A stretch of DNA of 64,000 bases. Source: Lycium barbarum. Its lineage: Eukaryota; Streptophyta; Magnoliopsida; Solanales; Solanaceae. The notes beneath the pieces were generated by a model. It ran no database searches and was not told the origin of the DNA. It was given only the letters and a program-made list of their open reading frames with translations. Below are positions 22,380-34,058 of the stretch, piece by piece. A program made the position numbers and the translations under genes. The stretch lies in NCBI RefSeq assembly GCF_019175385.1, contig NC_083348.1, forward strand, positions 449,001 through 513,000, given 5' to 3'. Positions within the stretch are counted from its first letter, which is position 1; each line of letters starts with the position of its first letter.

Positions 22380-23139
22380 CCTTACAGAATGAAAGGCTTT
22401 CTATGAGCTTCTAGTTTTCAGAAAATATAGAGGATCCATCCTTAAGCCATTCAGAGTCAATCCAGAATACCCATTTTGTCACATATTCATAGCAATGCAC
22501 AACGATTTTCCACAGGAGCCATTATGTTTTTTATGGTACTTATGTCACTAGTATTATATTTTCATGGAATTCAAGTGCGACATGTTCTGATGTTTTGATA
22601 GGATTGAACCTATCAAAAAGTTTCTGCAATGGTTCAAACCACGAAGATATTGGGTTCAATGTTTCCAAGACTCCTATGCAGCAAAAGTGGTCATGTTACA
22701 TCGACCGATAAAGATTATTGACGGGAAGGTCTATGCTCAACTAGATATTTCACTATGGTGGGAATTCCCCGTCTCTATCTTGTTCTTAGAAGATGAATAC
22801 ATCGAAGCACGAAGAATTATTTTCCAGCAAAATAAGTTCATCCCAAAGGAGATATGGCCAAAAGAATGGGCTCGATGGAATTACACTGATGACCATCCCC
22901 ATTGGGAAAGAGTTCGAAAAGCAGCAAAGGAGTACCGAATGTCGTATGAAATAATCAGAAATGAAGTCACTCATGCTATCACGAAGATAAGGTTGAATTT
23001 TCCATCTCAAGATTCAACAAAAATAGATCCAGATATGACAGGGCCATCCAACAGGAATGCTATTACACAAGGTCGCGAAAAAGAAGTCTGGAAAACAAAG
23101 AAAAATTCAAGCAAAAACATGGACCAGAATGGTGGATAG
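22380..23139 (+). pseudogene. Caulimovirid 3' region of unknown function
   Basis: A Trp- and Tyr-rich reading region follows RNase H. An upstream part has stops near 22392, 22550 and 22590. The longest intact frame is 22687-23139 (150 aa), with HRPIKIIDGKVYAQLD, an aromatic LWWEFP and ARWNYTDDHPHWERVRKA, and a charged tail. I do not recognise a characterised domain. By position it could be the C-terminal end of the polyprotein or the separate ORF2 reported in some caulimovirids. A transactivator is less likely, as no such motif is seen. Confidence 0.5.
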
Positions 23140-23149
23140 AGGAAGGATA

Positions 23150-23560
23150 CACAACTCCGCCGTTGACTCCATCAAGCACCGCTCCGTCTGATAAGGCTTA
23201 CTGACGTGCTTACAAGAAAGAAAAAAGCGGACCCCACGGTCACATGCTTTCACATGGTTGTCATGCTTTGGATAATATTCCCCTCGTTTTATTAGGCTTG
23301 TTCTATTAGGCGTGTTTTATTAGGCTGTCTTATTAGGCTCGTTTTATTATGATAGTTTTATTAGGCTGTCTTATTAGGCTCATTTTATTAGGCTTGGTTT
23401 ATTAGGCCCTTCATGTCTAGCGGGGCCCGTATGCCATGTAAGATATGTCTTGTAGTAGCCTCCAACTCCTATAAATAGAAGGCTATGTAATAGTTAGAAG
23501 GCATAAAAGAATCTCCCTGTAAATTTTCCAATATCAATAAAATGTTTGTTTTCTAAATTT
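23150..23560 (+). promoter_or_regulatory. Pararetroviral promoter and polyadenylation region
   Basis: It follows the last viral ORF. A single TGACG (as-1-like) motif is at 23202-23206, an array of TTATTAGGC repeats at 23287-23407, a TATA box (TATAAATA) at 23470-23477, and AATAAA at 23536-23541, about 65 bp after the TATA box. A polyadenylation signal close behind the promoter is typical of caulimovirids, where the terminally redundant genomic RNA passes the signal once before using it. Whether it is active is not shown. Confidence 0.75.
23287..23407 (+). repeat. TTATTAGGC array upstream of the viral TATA box
   Basis: About eight to nine copies of TTTTATTAGGC or shorter variants, spaced 12 to 20 bp, end some 60 bp before the TATA box. 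The position is that of an enhancer region. Confidence 0.85.
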
Positions 23561-24000
23561 CTCTTGTTCTTCTCTTTGAAAGGCATGGAAAGGCTGATCC
23601 TAAGTTAGTATAGGGTTGGAAAATATTGAGCAAGTTAAGCTTTCTACAAGTACAATAGTTTTCCGAAGCTTTGACAGTATGTCTGTAGTAGTGTGAATGT
23701 TTTTCCGAGTTGAGTAGCTTGGCTAGGAAGCCAGCCCATTTTGTAGGAAAACCTTTCATATCTATGATCTTTCAAACTATCCGACTAACTTGACAAGCCA
23801 TCCTTTGGGTTGTTGAAGTCAAGTTTGTAGCAAGCCGTCATTCGGGATATTGAAGCCCACTCCTACTATGTAAGAAAACTATTGTGCTTGCAGTCTGACT
23901 GTCTTGCTTGATGTTTCCCCGCCCTCTACACACCAGTTAAAATTGGACAACCCGGTTCAAGGCACGCTATGAATGGCGCTGTCTTCAGAGTAGATTTTTG
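23561..24000 (+). other. Possible viral leader sequence
   Basis: Noncoding sequence after the polyadenylation signal, where a caulimovirid leader would lie. It has several short upstream ATGs and local inverted repeats (for example around AAGCCAGCCC and CAAGCCGTCATTCGG). I found no TGGTATCAGAGC primer site, so assignment to the virus is weak. Confidence 0.35.
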
Positions 24001-24432
24001 TCATTACCTCGGTGCAAATAGCAAAGTGACGTTCTACTCCTAAGATATAATGAACTACTCAGGAATCTTCTAATGTGCACTCAAATAGAAGTTCCGGAGA
24101 ACTCTTTTGATCTCTCAATTGCTTTGGTAGAAGTTCAGAATAAGAAGGAAATATGGACTCTAGAGGCGAATGAAAAGATAAAGAACTTAAAGATTTACAT
24201 CTCAAGATATTTGATATTCTCCGATGGGATTACTATTTATAGAAAGTGATCACACCTTTTAATGAATGGTTGGACCCCCTTAAGATTGGATGACACCTTT
24301 TCATGATGAATAGGTGTATCCGTTAAGAATGGGTAACACATTTTCATAATATTTTCGTCTTTCTAAATGGTGCTTTTAAATTTTGAATCACTTCTAAATA
24401 AATTCCAACAGGTTGTACATCTCATTGTCATA
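24001..24432. other. Intergenic DNA, nothing recognised
   Basis: AT-rich sequence with a TATA-like CTATTTATAGAAAG at 24233-24247. A diverged LTR fragment is possible, but no boundary or coding frame supports it. Confidence 0.4.
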
Positions 24433-24568
24433 TTGATTTCTCAGATGATCACTTAACTAATAGTTGTCATTTCACAAAGTCACTCTTCCCTTTGATTCCA
24501 TTTTTTTAACAAAGAAAATGACTTTCTTAGAAAAGAACTATTAGTTAAGTGACCATTTGAGAAATCAA
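24433..24568. mobile_element. Foldback MITE-like element
   Basis: Arms 24433-24465 and 24536-24568 are 33-bp imperfect inverted repeats (TTGATTTCTCAGATGATCAC against its complement), and the pairing continues inward with gaps around a loop. Total length is 136 bp with no coding capacity. A clear TSD is not visible. Confidence 0.7.
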
Positions 24569-25069
24569 CTCATTCATTATCTAAATATTTAGGTTTAGAA
24601 TATTGGTCCCATAGTGATTTGGGCATTTATATTTGTTAGTTGATACTCCATTAATTATCACATCTAACTTTTCTCGACCTTGGTTGCCAAATCTGAAATG
24701 AAAGGAGTTCCTCCTACCTTTTCTGATCCATTCGACACGTGAAATTTCTTTTCCCTCGATACGCCCCGCAATTTGTATTTGAATTCCTTTTGTAACTGCT
24801 TGCTCTTTATTTACTAACTATTTATCTATTAGTTTTGATTTATTCAATTTGTTATTCATTTAATTGAGAAATTATTTTTTGCCTTAGTTTTATTTCATTG
24901 GTATGAAATAATTGTAGCTTAATTCTTCATGCTTGCTCGGTACTAGTTTCGTGTTTCTCTGTATTACTTTTCTTTTATTTCCTTTTTACTTAAAATTTTG
25001 GCAGAATATGAGTTTAAGCATGGAGATTCCGCTAAAAGAAAAAATCTTCTTTCCATTTGACTACCGTAG
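24569..25069. other. Intergenic DNA, nothing recognised
   Basis: AT-rich sequence between two MITEs. I see no coding frame, repeat or element end that I can support. Confidence 0.4.
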
Positions 25070-25071
25070 TA

Positions 25072-25280
25072 CTCCCTCCGGATCAAAAACACTGTCTATT
25101 AGCCTTTTTTTTTCTAGAGTAAAAAAAAGTGTTCACTTATCAAATCAAGAAACAATTAACCTTATTTTTTCAAAATTTTCCCCTATTAAGTGTTATGGGA
25201 TTAAATCCCAATACCTATTTAATTAGGGACAATTTAGTCAAATTACCTCTTTTTGTCTAGGAGTTAGTATCCGGAGGGCG
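25072..25280. mobile_element. Stowaway-type MITE, TSD TA
   Basis: A 209-bp element with inverted ends CTCCCTCCGG and CCGGAGGGCG, flanked by TA at 25070-25071 and 25281-25282. CTCCCTCC ends and a TA target are hallmarks of Stowaway (Tc1/mariner-derived) MITEs. It encodes no protein; a mariner-type transposase in trans would move it. Confidence 0.88.
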
Positions 25281-26560
25281 TATTTGTCTTGAGAGTTGAA
25301 TTTATTTTTTGAATTGTTGACGGAGTAGTTTGAACTCTTTCATTTGTCATATGCCTGAACTGCTCCTACATCTATTATCATCTCGGCCTTTCAAGTATCC
25401 TTTGTCTGTTTTCTGTGATAAAATCATACGAAAGAGACATTTTCAGGTCATAAAAAAAAAGATATTTTATACGGAAAAGGGCCTAAAATGCCCTTGAACT
25501 ATCGTTTTTGGTACAACAATACCCTTCATCCACCTTTCGGGCCAAAAATGCCCCCATCGTCAACCTTTTGGCTCTAAAATATCCTTATTTTTAACGGTGC
25601 CCTCTGAAATTAATATTAATGAATTTAATTATTACATGGCGCGATTCAATTGGCTAATTTTATAATGATCCTAATTAATTAAAATTCCAATCCAAACCTA
25701 GATCCATCTAAAAGTCATACTCGCCCAGCCTAAAAGCCCTATTTAACTAAGGAAAACACCCTCAATTCTTATGGATTCACAACAGACCCATTTGGGTGCT
25801 CTTCAAGCTTTTTCAAACCCTCAAATGGTGATTATAATTTTCCTTTAATATATACCCAAATTAGTAAGTAAATCTAAGCCTAAGTAGAACAAATGATTTC
25901 GCAAATGATTTTAACAATGGGTAACCTACAAACTTTAGTTCTTAGATTGAGATCCGAAGCTGAATGGAGTTGTAATGGTCTTTCTTTTCTTCCATCTTAT
26001 TCACCAAAACAACAACTAAATCAAATTAGGTCAAACCAAAACGACCTCAAAGATGGTAATACTCAAAGACTCAACAACTTACAACTTTAAACAAAACCCC
26101 AAACAGATTCGAAATCCTTGAACCCTCAAATCAGTAGATAAATTTGATTTTAGTAAATGTGAGATTTTGAGCTTAAATATGATTGGTGTTGTACTTTAAA
26201 TTTATAACTCATTGTAAAAGAAGTGAATGTTGATTAGAAAAAAAATCTAGTTTTAAAATCTATTGAACACTATTGAAGCTCGGATGAACCTCTAATAGAG
26301 ATTTTGAATTTCGATCTATAATTTATTGCTCATTTTGAAGTGGGTGATTCAGATTATTGTTCTTAGCATCATTGTGAAGTTGTATTTTAATTTTGGAGTG
26401 GTTCGAAGGTGGATTAAGGTGGCTTGGATCGATTTTGAAGCCGAGTTCAACGAAGAAAATGACGAACATTTTGAAGAGCAAATCATATTAAAGTAATTAA
26501 CAAAATGAGAATTGAGGGTGTTTTTCTTAGTTAAATGGGTCCTTTAGGCGGGCGGGTATG

Positions 26561-27171
26561 TGTCACGCCCCGAACCATGGCCTGGACGTAACACGGCACT
26601 CGGTGCCTGACTGCGTGTGACTGAGCGAACCACATGACTTGCTGAATCATCATGATACATAACATAAGCGGAATATAACGTGAATGCATGATGAGCCTTT
26701 ATTAAACGTAGTAAGTCATAATACTTAATAAAAATACTTGTTTAAACATGAGTGCGAAAATAACATGAATGAGCCAAAATGGCTATACAACTCCGAATGT
26801 ATGACATGACATAACTGACTTGTCTAGTCTATGAAACATCTATCATGAGTCTGACTGGAAAACATACTTACTGGGACAAGGCCCCCAGCATACCTTAGAT
26901 GCATAACTAATCATAAAACAAAAGTTAACTAAACCCCGAATGGGATGGGGCTCACCAATAAGCTGATGCAAATGCTGTCCTACTGAGCAGATGTGTCGTC
27001 CTGTATATCAGTACCTGCATCGTGAAATGCAGGCCCCCGGGAAATAAAAGGGGACGTCAGCACATTGAATGTACTGGTATATAAGCAACTGAATGAAATA
27101 ACATGGGATATGAAATAACATGATAAGAACTGAAACTGAAAACCTAGACATGAACCTGAGCATGAGCATGA

Positions 27172-27244
<73 letters not shown>

Positions 27245-29191
27245 GGTAAAAATATCATAAGTAGGGAGAGCAATAACTTATAACTGATCCATGGTCTGGT
27301 GCTTGTGTCCCGCCAGCAGAACACTCAGTCCTTGCCAGGGAACATGAGATTTAATAAAAATGATGGGATCCAGTCATTATGAGAGATCGTCCGGAACATG
27401 GGTGGAGCGATCCTCATCCTACGGTGGCTGCGTAGTTTCAAGCTATCTGAAGCCCTCCTCGGTAATTAATGCAACTCCCAAAAACATGAACATGTAAAAT
27501 AGTGGCACTTGCTGCCCATGGTATATCATGAATCATAACTTTCTTGTACATAGTTTTCATGAATCATAGCTTGCTTGTACATGGTTTTCATGAATCATAG
27601 CTTGTAAATATAGTTTCATAAGATAACTCGATAGTCTTGCAAAACATGTTTTTGGTTCATGAGTAATAACAATAGTTCGTAATCATATATATATACTTGA
27701 CTTGAAAACATACTTGTAACTTGCTGGATGAAATCATAAAGTTTCATATAAACATAATGAGAACACATGAGGAAGAATTCATGATTCATGGATTAAGTTA
27801 GGATTCCTAATAACCGTAATGGAAGATTAGGAATACAATAACGAATATAGATACAAAATTCATGTACATAAATACATAAATACGGGCTACCAATATGTTG
27901 GGTTTAATGCCCTAGGATTTGAACTTCATGGATTTTAAAAAACGGATCATGGGGAAGAACGTAGAGATTCCCACATGTGGATGTAAGTTCTACATACCTT
28001 AACTTCCTTCTTTTGAGCGTATCACAATGTCCTTCAATCCCTTCAACTTTAATCTATAACAATACAGGTCATAGGGATTCTATATTAGCAACAATATCCA
28101 TGCTTTGATCATCTAAGCATTTTATCAAACACTTGGTGGGCATGAAGCTCCACAACCTTCATTAATGGTGTTTTCTTCACCCAATCCCCATTCTATTACT
28201 TCTAGCTGATTCTACAATTTCAATTAGATGTAATTAACATCATTCTTCATCACCCATATGAATACAACAATCCCAAGTCAACAATCCAAAAACCCTAGCA
28301 TAGTTCATATAATTCTCTTTATCAAACCCATTTACTATCCTCCCAAGAACTCATCAATTCACAACTATAGATGATTAGAGAGTAGAAACATTACCTTAGA
28401 TAGTGGTTGAACAAGTCTTGAGTGGAGTTACTCCTCTAGCACCAAAACCCTACTTCACTTCCCTTGGGTTTTCTTGAATTAGATGAACTTTGGCTAGGTT
28501 TCATACACTTGGGTTCATGGATTTGGTGTTATTGATCATGGATTTCCCTTGAATTTTCGTGTGGATGAAGGTTAGAGAGTATTCTAGAGGTTTTATATGT
28601 CTAAAATGGTGAAAATAATGAATTAGGGTCGAATTTGATATATATATAGTGCTCCAGAAAATTCTGGACCGACACAACATGCGACACACTTTGCTGGACG
28701 CAAAGCATGCTTTGCTAAACGCATGTTGTGTCGCAAACCATGCAGAACCACCAAAAATGTCACTGGCACACTTTGTGGCGGAGCTGCGTGGCCGCATGTC
28801 GTGTTTGCGGGCCGCATGTTGCACCGCAAAGTGCGACAGAATGTGATATTTTGCCGAACAGTCTGTCGTATAATGGCCATAACTATTTGTACATAGCTCC
28901 GTTCAAGACCCATAATATACCGTTGGAAAGCTATTTCAAAGGGATACAACTTTCAGCAAGGAAGTTTTGCCAAATTCCAAATTAATAGAGGGGTTATGGT
29001 CGTTGGAAGTAAGACCTTCTATAAACTCACTTGCAAACATGCCCCGTAGAGTGGCTTCCAACTTTTCTTTGCCCAAAGACATTTCTTATGACTTAATTGG
29101 TTTTCAAAACACTTCCTATAACCCTCATATTGGTTCCATTATATTATCATCTTATGAGTCAAACCTTCGCCCGAAGTTACGAGGTGTTACA
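26561..29191 (-). mobile_element. Solo LTR, Tekay/Del type, TSD GTATG
   Basis: A 2631-bp LTR on the minus strand (TGTAACACCTCGTAAC at the start, GGTTCGGGGCGTGACA at the end), flanked by GTATG at 26556-26560 and 29192-29196. It lies in the right inverted repeat of the Mutator-like element. The minus-strand block TTTTATTTCCCGGGGGCCTG with nearby CAGGTACTGAT (about 27005-27060) corresponds to the hairpin block of the other Tekay-type LTRs. It contains a TA microsatellite at 27175-27238. Coding frames such as 28501-28949 have no family resemblance that I can see. Confidence 0.92.
27175..27238. repeat. (TA)n microsatellite
   Basis: About 32 TA units in the solo LTR. The poly-Tyr/Ile frames over it are artefacts. 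Confidence 0.97.
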
Positions 29192-29616
29192 GTATGGCTC
29201 TTAGATGGATCGGAGTTTGGGTTGAAATTTTAAATAATTTGAATCATTTCAAAATTAGCTAATAGAATCGCGCTGCATAATAAATAAATTCATTAATTTT
29301 AATTTCAGTGGGGGTTGTTAAAAATATGGGTATTTTAGAGCCAAAAGTTTGACGGTGGTGGCATTTTTGGCCCAAAAGGTGGATAAAGGTTATTATTGTA
29401 CCAAAAATGATAGTTCAGTGGCATTTTAGGCCTTTTTCCGTATTTTATATAGACACAATTTTGAGATTGATTAAAGGTTTAAAGCCTTGAAAAATTTGAA
29501 GATTTTCTTGTGACTTGTGAAGAACATAATATATTTTTTGAATGTTTGATTCTATGTTGACACTTATTAAAGTACAGTAAATGTTCTCTTTTTGGATGAA
29601 TCTGTTTCATGCTTAA

Positions 29617-31161
29617 TGTTACGGGCTGCCTTCATTGTGCCTTGGCGCCCGCAACCTGGCGCGCCCGAGTGGGCCAAACGAGTGTCAGCCGCACAGGCAG
29701 TGCCAGCCCACAGGCAGTGTCAGTCGCACAGGCAGTGCCAGCCCACAGGCAGTGTCAGCCCCGCAGACAGTGTCAACCGTGCGGGCGACGTGCACCAACA
29801 TGGGTGCCGACGGGCGGGAGTCCACAATCATCATAGATATGCTCCATTGCATATCCTAAGAGTAGCAAGGAAGTTCCACAAGTATCTGGGATGAGCCCAC
29901 GGGTCGTCGACGCACGAGCGACCCCGTGCAAGCCTGAGTGTCAGTCCCGAGCGTTTCCGAGCTATGGACGGAATATTGGGATTTCGGGTGAACACACCCT
30001 TCCTAGGATATTATTGAATGTGCTTACCAAGTTTGGCGTCATTTTAACATCATTTACCTAAGGGCTTGACTTAGCCAAGGAGCAGTGTTAGTGTCAAATC
30101 TCCCTAAGGCCATATCTCGTTCCACGAGCATGGGGATGAGATGAAACTTCATGGAGGAGTGAAGGAAGTCAAGAGAAAGAGTTAGGAATAGACGGCGCCT
30201 CATTTGAAGTTCGGATCATTGAGAAAGGCCAAGTATGATTCTCGGGCAGAATCATGTCCAATGCTAAAACTTGGGCTTTTATTTTTAAAGCATATATAAG
30301 GGGGGCAGAGGTGTCTCAGCTCAGCCAGCCTCCCCCGTGCGTGCCACCATTAAGCCGCACCAAGTGAGCATCCTTGGGGGCCAACCTCAAGGGCCTGCCT
30401 AGGCATCCCCAAAGGGTCCTAGGTACCCATACGAGTTACACAACTCTATGGGCGGCGCTCGGCCACAGGCCAGCATTGGGCGCCCAACAAGAGTCGGAGG
30501 CTTGACGTATGAACCGACCATGCCCTGCGGGCTATCCTTGAGAATGAGAAAGCCCTCCGTGCCGATTGGACACTCGAGGCACCTCTCATGAGAACCTCGT
30601 GTGTTGACTTGTGAGCTTGGCTCAGGTTTAGTCTAGCGAGCAAGGGTTTGTTGGCCTAGAGGTGCAGTAGTAGGGCGACACTGCACCATGCAAGACGGAA
30701 GTATGTCGCGAGGGCCACATTTAGCAAAGCCTCATCATAGGCATACTACAAAGGACACACATGATACAGGCCAAGGATTCAAGAGTTGCCCTACTCAGGT
30801 GTCGCACCGCTCAAGTGCACAGGCACCAGACCGGTGTCAAGCCTGAGGATTGGACTGTGCGCGCACCAGCATCCCTCAGCCCCAGGCGAGGGACTGTCAT
30901 GTCCGTAGCCAACCCCAGGTGTGAGTGCAGGCAAAGACACAACATATGAAACATGTCACAGGGGCATACTAGCAAGGCAAGGCCAAGGCCTTGACATCGA
31001 CCCAGCGGCACCGCTGAAGCTAAGCCTCCAAAGCCATCGACACAAGATCGTGCCATGAGTCATTGGACTATCATTAGGCTGGCTCGTAGTCCGCCTGGAC
31101 TACGGGCGCCGCACGGGACATTAGTGTACCGCTGACACTATGAAGGAGGCGGCCCATGACA
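29617..31161 (+). repeat. 5' LTR of the LARD-like element
   Basis: 1545 bp, TGTTACGGGC to GACA. TATA box (TATATAA) at 30293-30299. It is about 52 bp longer than the 3' LTR because of extra ACAGGCAGTG(C/T)CAG units at about 29690-29770. Confidence 0.92.
29690..29785 (+). repeat. Short tandem units CACAGGCAGTG(C/T)CAG in the 5' LTR
   Basis: Six units of 17 to 19 bp. The matching place in the 3' LTR (about 34130-34175) has three. The array accounts for the whole length difference between the LTRs. Confidence 0.85.
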
Positions 31162-31163
31162 GT

Positions 31164-31175
31164 TGGTATCAGAGC
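31164..31175 (+). other. Primer-binding site, initiator-tRNA-Met type
   Basis: TGGTATCAGAGC, an exact complement of the plant initiator tRNA-Met 3' end, two bases after the 5' LTR. Confidence 0.92.
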
Positions 31176-34045
31176 ACAGAGATCATATCATCAGCACATT
31201 ATTGAATGTCAGTGCAGAGTTCCTATTAAGGCAGGAAATGATGTTCTTAATGCCAATCAAGTCAGCGAACCAGATGCCACTGAAAAAAGGAGATTGGTTG
31301 CATTCAGTTTCCGTTAAAATTTTCTTCATCAACCATAAACCACATTTTTTTTTCCAGAATCAGGTCATGCCATAACCGTTGATTTCGCCTTCGGTTGCAT
31401 AAGGTGATTTCATGTTGAAGCATCCGAATTTTATCGACGTCCTTCAAGGATGGCTTTAACACAATGAGCACTAATTTCAGAGGGATTCCATTGAGACGCA
31501 CCTGGCCAGCAGGTAGCACCATTGGGGTATGCTACTGGGGATACGTCCACATCCATCATTGTTATATAAACTCTGTTGGCAGTCGGTTACAGCTTTATTC
31601 AGAGAATCATGGACTCGCTGAGACATCAGGAGGAGACGGTGAGTGCACCAAAAACTTGCCCAGTCAAGGTCTTTTTGTCCATGTACATGACAACTGCATC
31701 TTTTCGAGTGTCCTCGATGAAGGGTGGACCATAAGCATTGCCTGAGGGCACACAATTGCGGGAACTACAAACATCAGACGCCTAGCCATCATAAAGGTCG
31801 CAAGCAACGGAAGGCAATTCCATCAACATCAATGGGCTTATACGCCTAAAGCAAGGGGCAAAACCCCAGCTTGTGATTATCAAGGTTGCGTGTTACGGGA
31901 GGCGAGCTATCGCCAATAACCTATCATCGTACCTATCATTATGGAGGGAGAGCGACCTCTAAATTTTGAGCTCTAGACATTGGGTGATACCGAGCTAGAG
32001 TGGGGCGCGCCAACAAGCCGCGACAACGTAAGGAAAGACCCGCAAGAAGGCTTCTTTGCGGGGGAGTTCATATGTCATAATCAGCACGTGGAACCATCCA
32101 CCACGTTTGTAATGGAATGCCAAACCAGTTAAAGGGGGAAACAGGATCAGGAAAAAGCCGAACTACCACGTAGGGAGGCAATGTCATCAAGGAGCCAAAC
32201 CACTGAGCGTGGGGAGGCATATGTCGCACATTGTGTTGTTAAACTGGAACAACACCAAAACTAAGTTGATTGCATAGCAGGAGGCATTGTGGACAGTCAC
32301 CAATCCACGACGCGTGGGTTAGGAATTCCATCATGCTGAATCACTAAGGTGAGGAGGCAAAGATCATTGAACAACATAAGAATGGGGAATAGCTAAGCTT
32401 CAATTTTGAGAATGTGATCCATCCAAAGTATAACCAAGGGATACCGAACAACCAGGACGGTAACACAGGTACCACACTGGAGAATCGGGCATCAAGCATA
32501 TGAGGATCAATTTGAGAACAAAGACCTCTGGTCATGCATATAGGAAGCTATCTCCTCTCAAGCAGAGAAAAACATCAAGTACTCACCAGGAGTACGTTGC
32601 AAGAGCTCTTCTCAGTACCACAGGGTACTAAACATATGAGTTACCGAAGAGGCCATGGTGCAGCATGGTCTTTCCAGAGGCCACATTATATGCAGATTGG
32701 GTTAGAGTTGAGCGTCAAGCAACCACCAATGCCATGGAATAAGCAAGCCGTTATGGCGGTCACAATTTGTCCATCAGGACATTGGCTCAAATTGCAAGTC
32801 ACTCCGAGTCAAGATATCAGTACTTGACCTTGCTATACACCCAACGAGGTGAGTTGCCCACAAGAGAAGAGGGTCCCTAATAGCATGGTTGGCGAGAGCG
32901 CCACACCAAGGGATGCCCACAATAGCCATCAGGCTATCATCACGATATTGGTGCCATACCAAGGGATTCGCATATGAGTCATCATATCATCAGATCATCG
33001 CCAGTCATATGGTCATCAAGTCATCGGCAGACATAGGGTCAGCAGACATGCACCCTCATCATCGGCTATCAGGCTGCCATCATCATCGGCCATCAGGCCG
33101 CCATCATCGGATATTGCCCGCCAAGGGCTCGCCCATCGCTAGCCTAGAGCGCCATTGCTCACCAAAAGGCTCAGCCATCATCCGCCGAGAGCTGCATCGT
33201 CCGCCACAGGATCAGCTATTACCCTCCTAGCGCGCCAGTGCTCGCTAAGGGCTCGGCCATCGCTCTCCTAGAGCGTCATCGCCCGCCAAGGGCTCAGTCA
33301 CCAGCCGTCGAAAGCTGCATCGCTCTCCTAAGAGCGCCATTGCTCGCCAAGGGCTCCATCGCTAATGTTTCACCAAGAGATGAGATATCTTGGAACATCA
33401 GCACTATCATTTCAGTACTGCCGCCATCCATGTGGGGGAGTATTCATCCATTGTAACAACATTGGGTCCATGCATTTCCAATTGGAGGAAAATCTTCCAC
33501 AAGCAAAACAAAGAGATCGCACCAAACATAGTGGGGGGTTGCATGTGCCACATCAAGGGGTGCCAATCCTAAACCGGGCTAAAGATACAAAGGGAGCAGT
33601 ACATCCACTGGCTGTAAACTAAGTGCCTTAGTCGGGAGAAGGTCTCATATGTAAACTATCAGTTGGAAGCAGACTTCCAAAATGGATTTTCCATTTTGCT
33701 ACAATCATCATGTGGCTAGCAAGAGTGCCATCACTAAAAGTTATCCCACCAGAGGATGCATCAGTTGCCGTGAGGATCATGGCATGGTTGACAACGAGGT
33801 TACCACAAAGTTAGCCACCAGAGGGTGCAAGCGCGGAGGCGCTTTCCAAGTGAACACCGGGAGGTGAAGTGCAGAGGCACACTTGGGAGAAACTTGGGGG
33901 AGCAGTGCACGGGCACGACTCCATTTTAAGAAAAACACACAAGGGTTGCGAACCCGCAGGATTTGGGGCCGCGATGTAAAACCCCGAGGGGTCAAACTCC
34001 GGGTTGTCGTTGGCGTTATGAGGCATCGGGGACGATGCCTAGCTT
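31176..34045 (+). other. Internal region of the LARD-like element, no recognised gene
   Basis: The frames found are short (up to about 113 aa) and do not overlap into a polyprotein. None carries a zinc knuckle, DSG/DTG, YxDD or integrase pattern. 33050-33365 has imperfect repeats built on CGCCAAGGGCTC and CTAGAGCGCCAT, with a period near 60 or 120 bp. Confidence 0.7.
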
Positions 34046-34058
34046 GAGTGGGGGAGAA
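34046..34058 (+). other. Polypurine tract of the LARD-like element
   Basis: GAGTGGGGGAGAA lies directly before the 3' LTR start TGTTACGGGC. Confidence 0.85.

Larger units (their letters stand above)
13716..24000 (+). mobile_element. Endogenous pararetrovirus (Caulimoviridae), degraded
   Basis: One plus-strand viral genome-like unit: movement protein, Cys-rich and coiled-coil region, coat protein with zinc knuckle, aspartic protease, reverse transcriptase, RNase H, a 3' ORF and a promoter. This is the caulimovirid order, with no integrase and no LTRs. Without the solo LTR at 16749-20005 it measures about 7 kb. Multiple stops, frameshifts and loss of the RT catalytic core make it non-functional. 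The genus is uncertain: a florendovirus- or petuvirus-like single-polyprotein layout fits best. The left edge abuts a truncated copia LTR. The right edge is not sharp; 23560-24000 may be leader sequence. Confidence 0.85.
25472..29440. mobile_element. Non-autonomous Mutator-like element, split by a solo LTR
   Basis: The ends CGGAAAAGGGCCTAAAATGC (25472) and its inverted counterpart (ending 29440) are flanked by the 9-bp TSD TATTTTATA at 25463-25471 and 29441-29449. The inverted repeats run about 300 bp: 25472 to about 25773 on the left, and about 26502-26560 plus 29197-29440 on the right. Long inverted repeats and a 9-bp TSD point to the Mutator superfamily. Without the 2631-bp solo LTR and one 5-bp TSD the element is about 1333 bp. 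No transposase frame is present. A 65-aa plus-strand frame at 25893-26090 in the interior is not recognised. Confidence 0.87.

Noticed and set aside
26980..27324. Minus-strand frames with long Tyr-Ile runs
   Set aside because: They read a TA microsatellite.
28501..28949. Overlapping frames around 28.5-29.0 kb as a small gene
   Set aside because: They lie inside the solo LTR at 26561-29191 and overlap on both strands without family similarity.
33050..33365. Repeats in the LARD-like interior considered as a coding repeat protein
   Set aside because: Frames across them are short and broken, and unit lengths are not multiples of three throughout.
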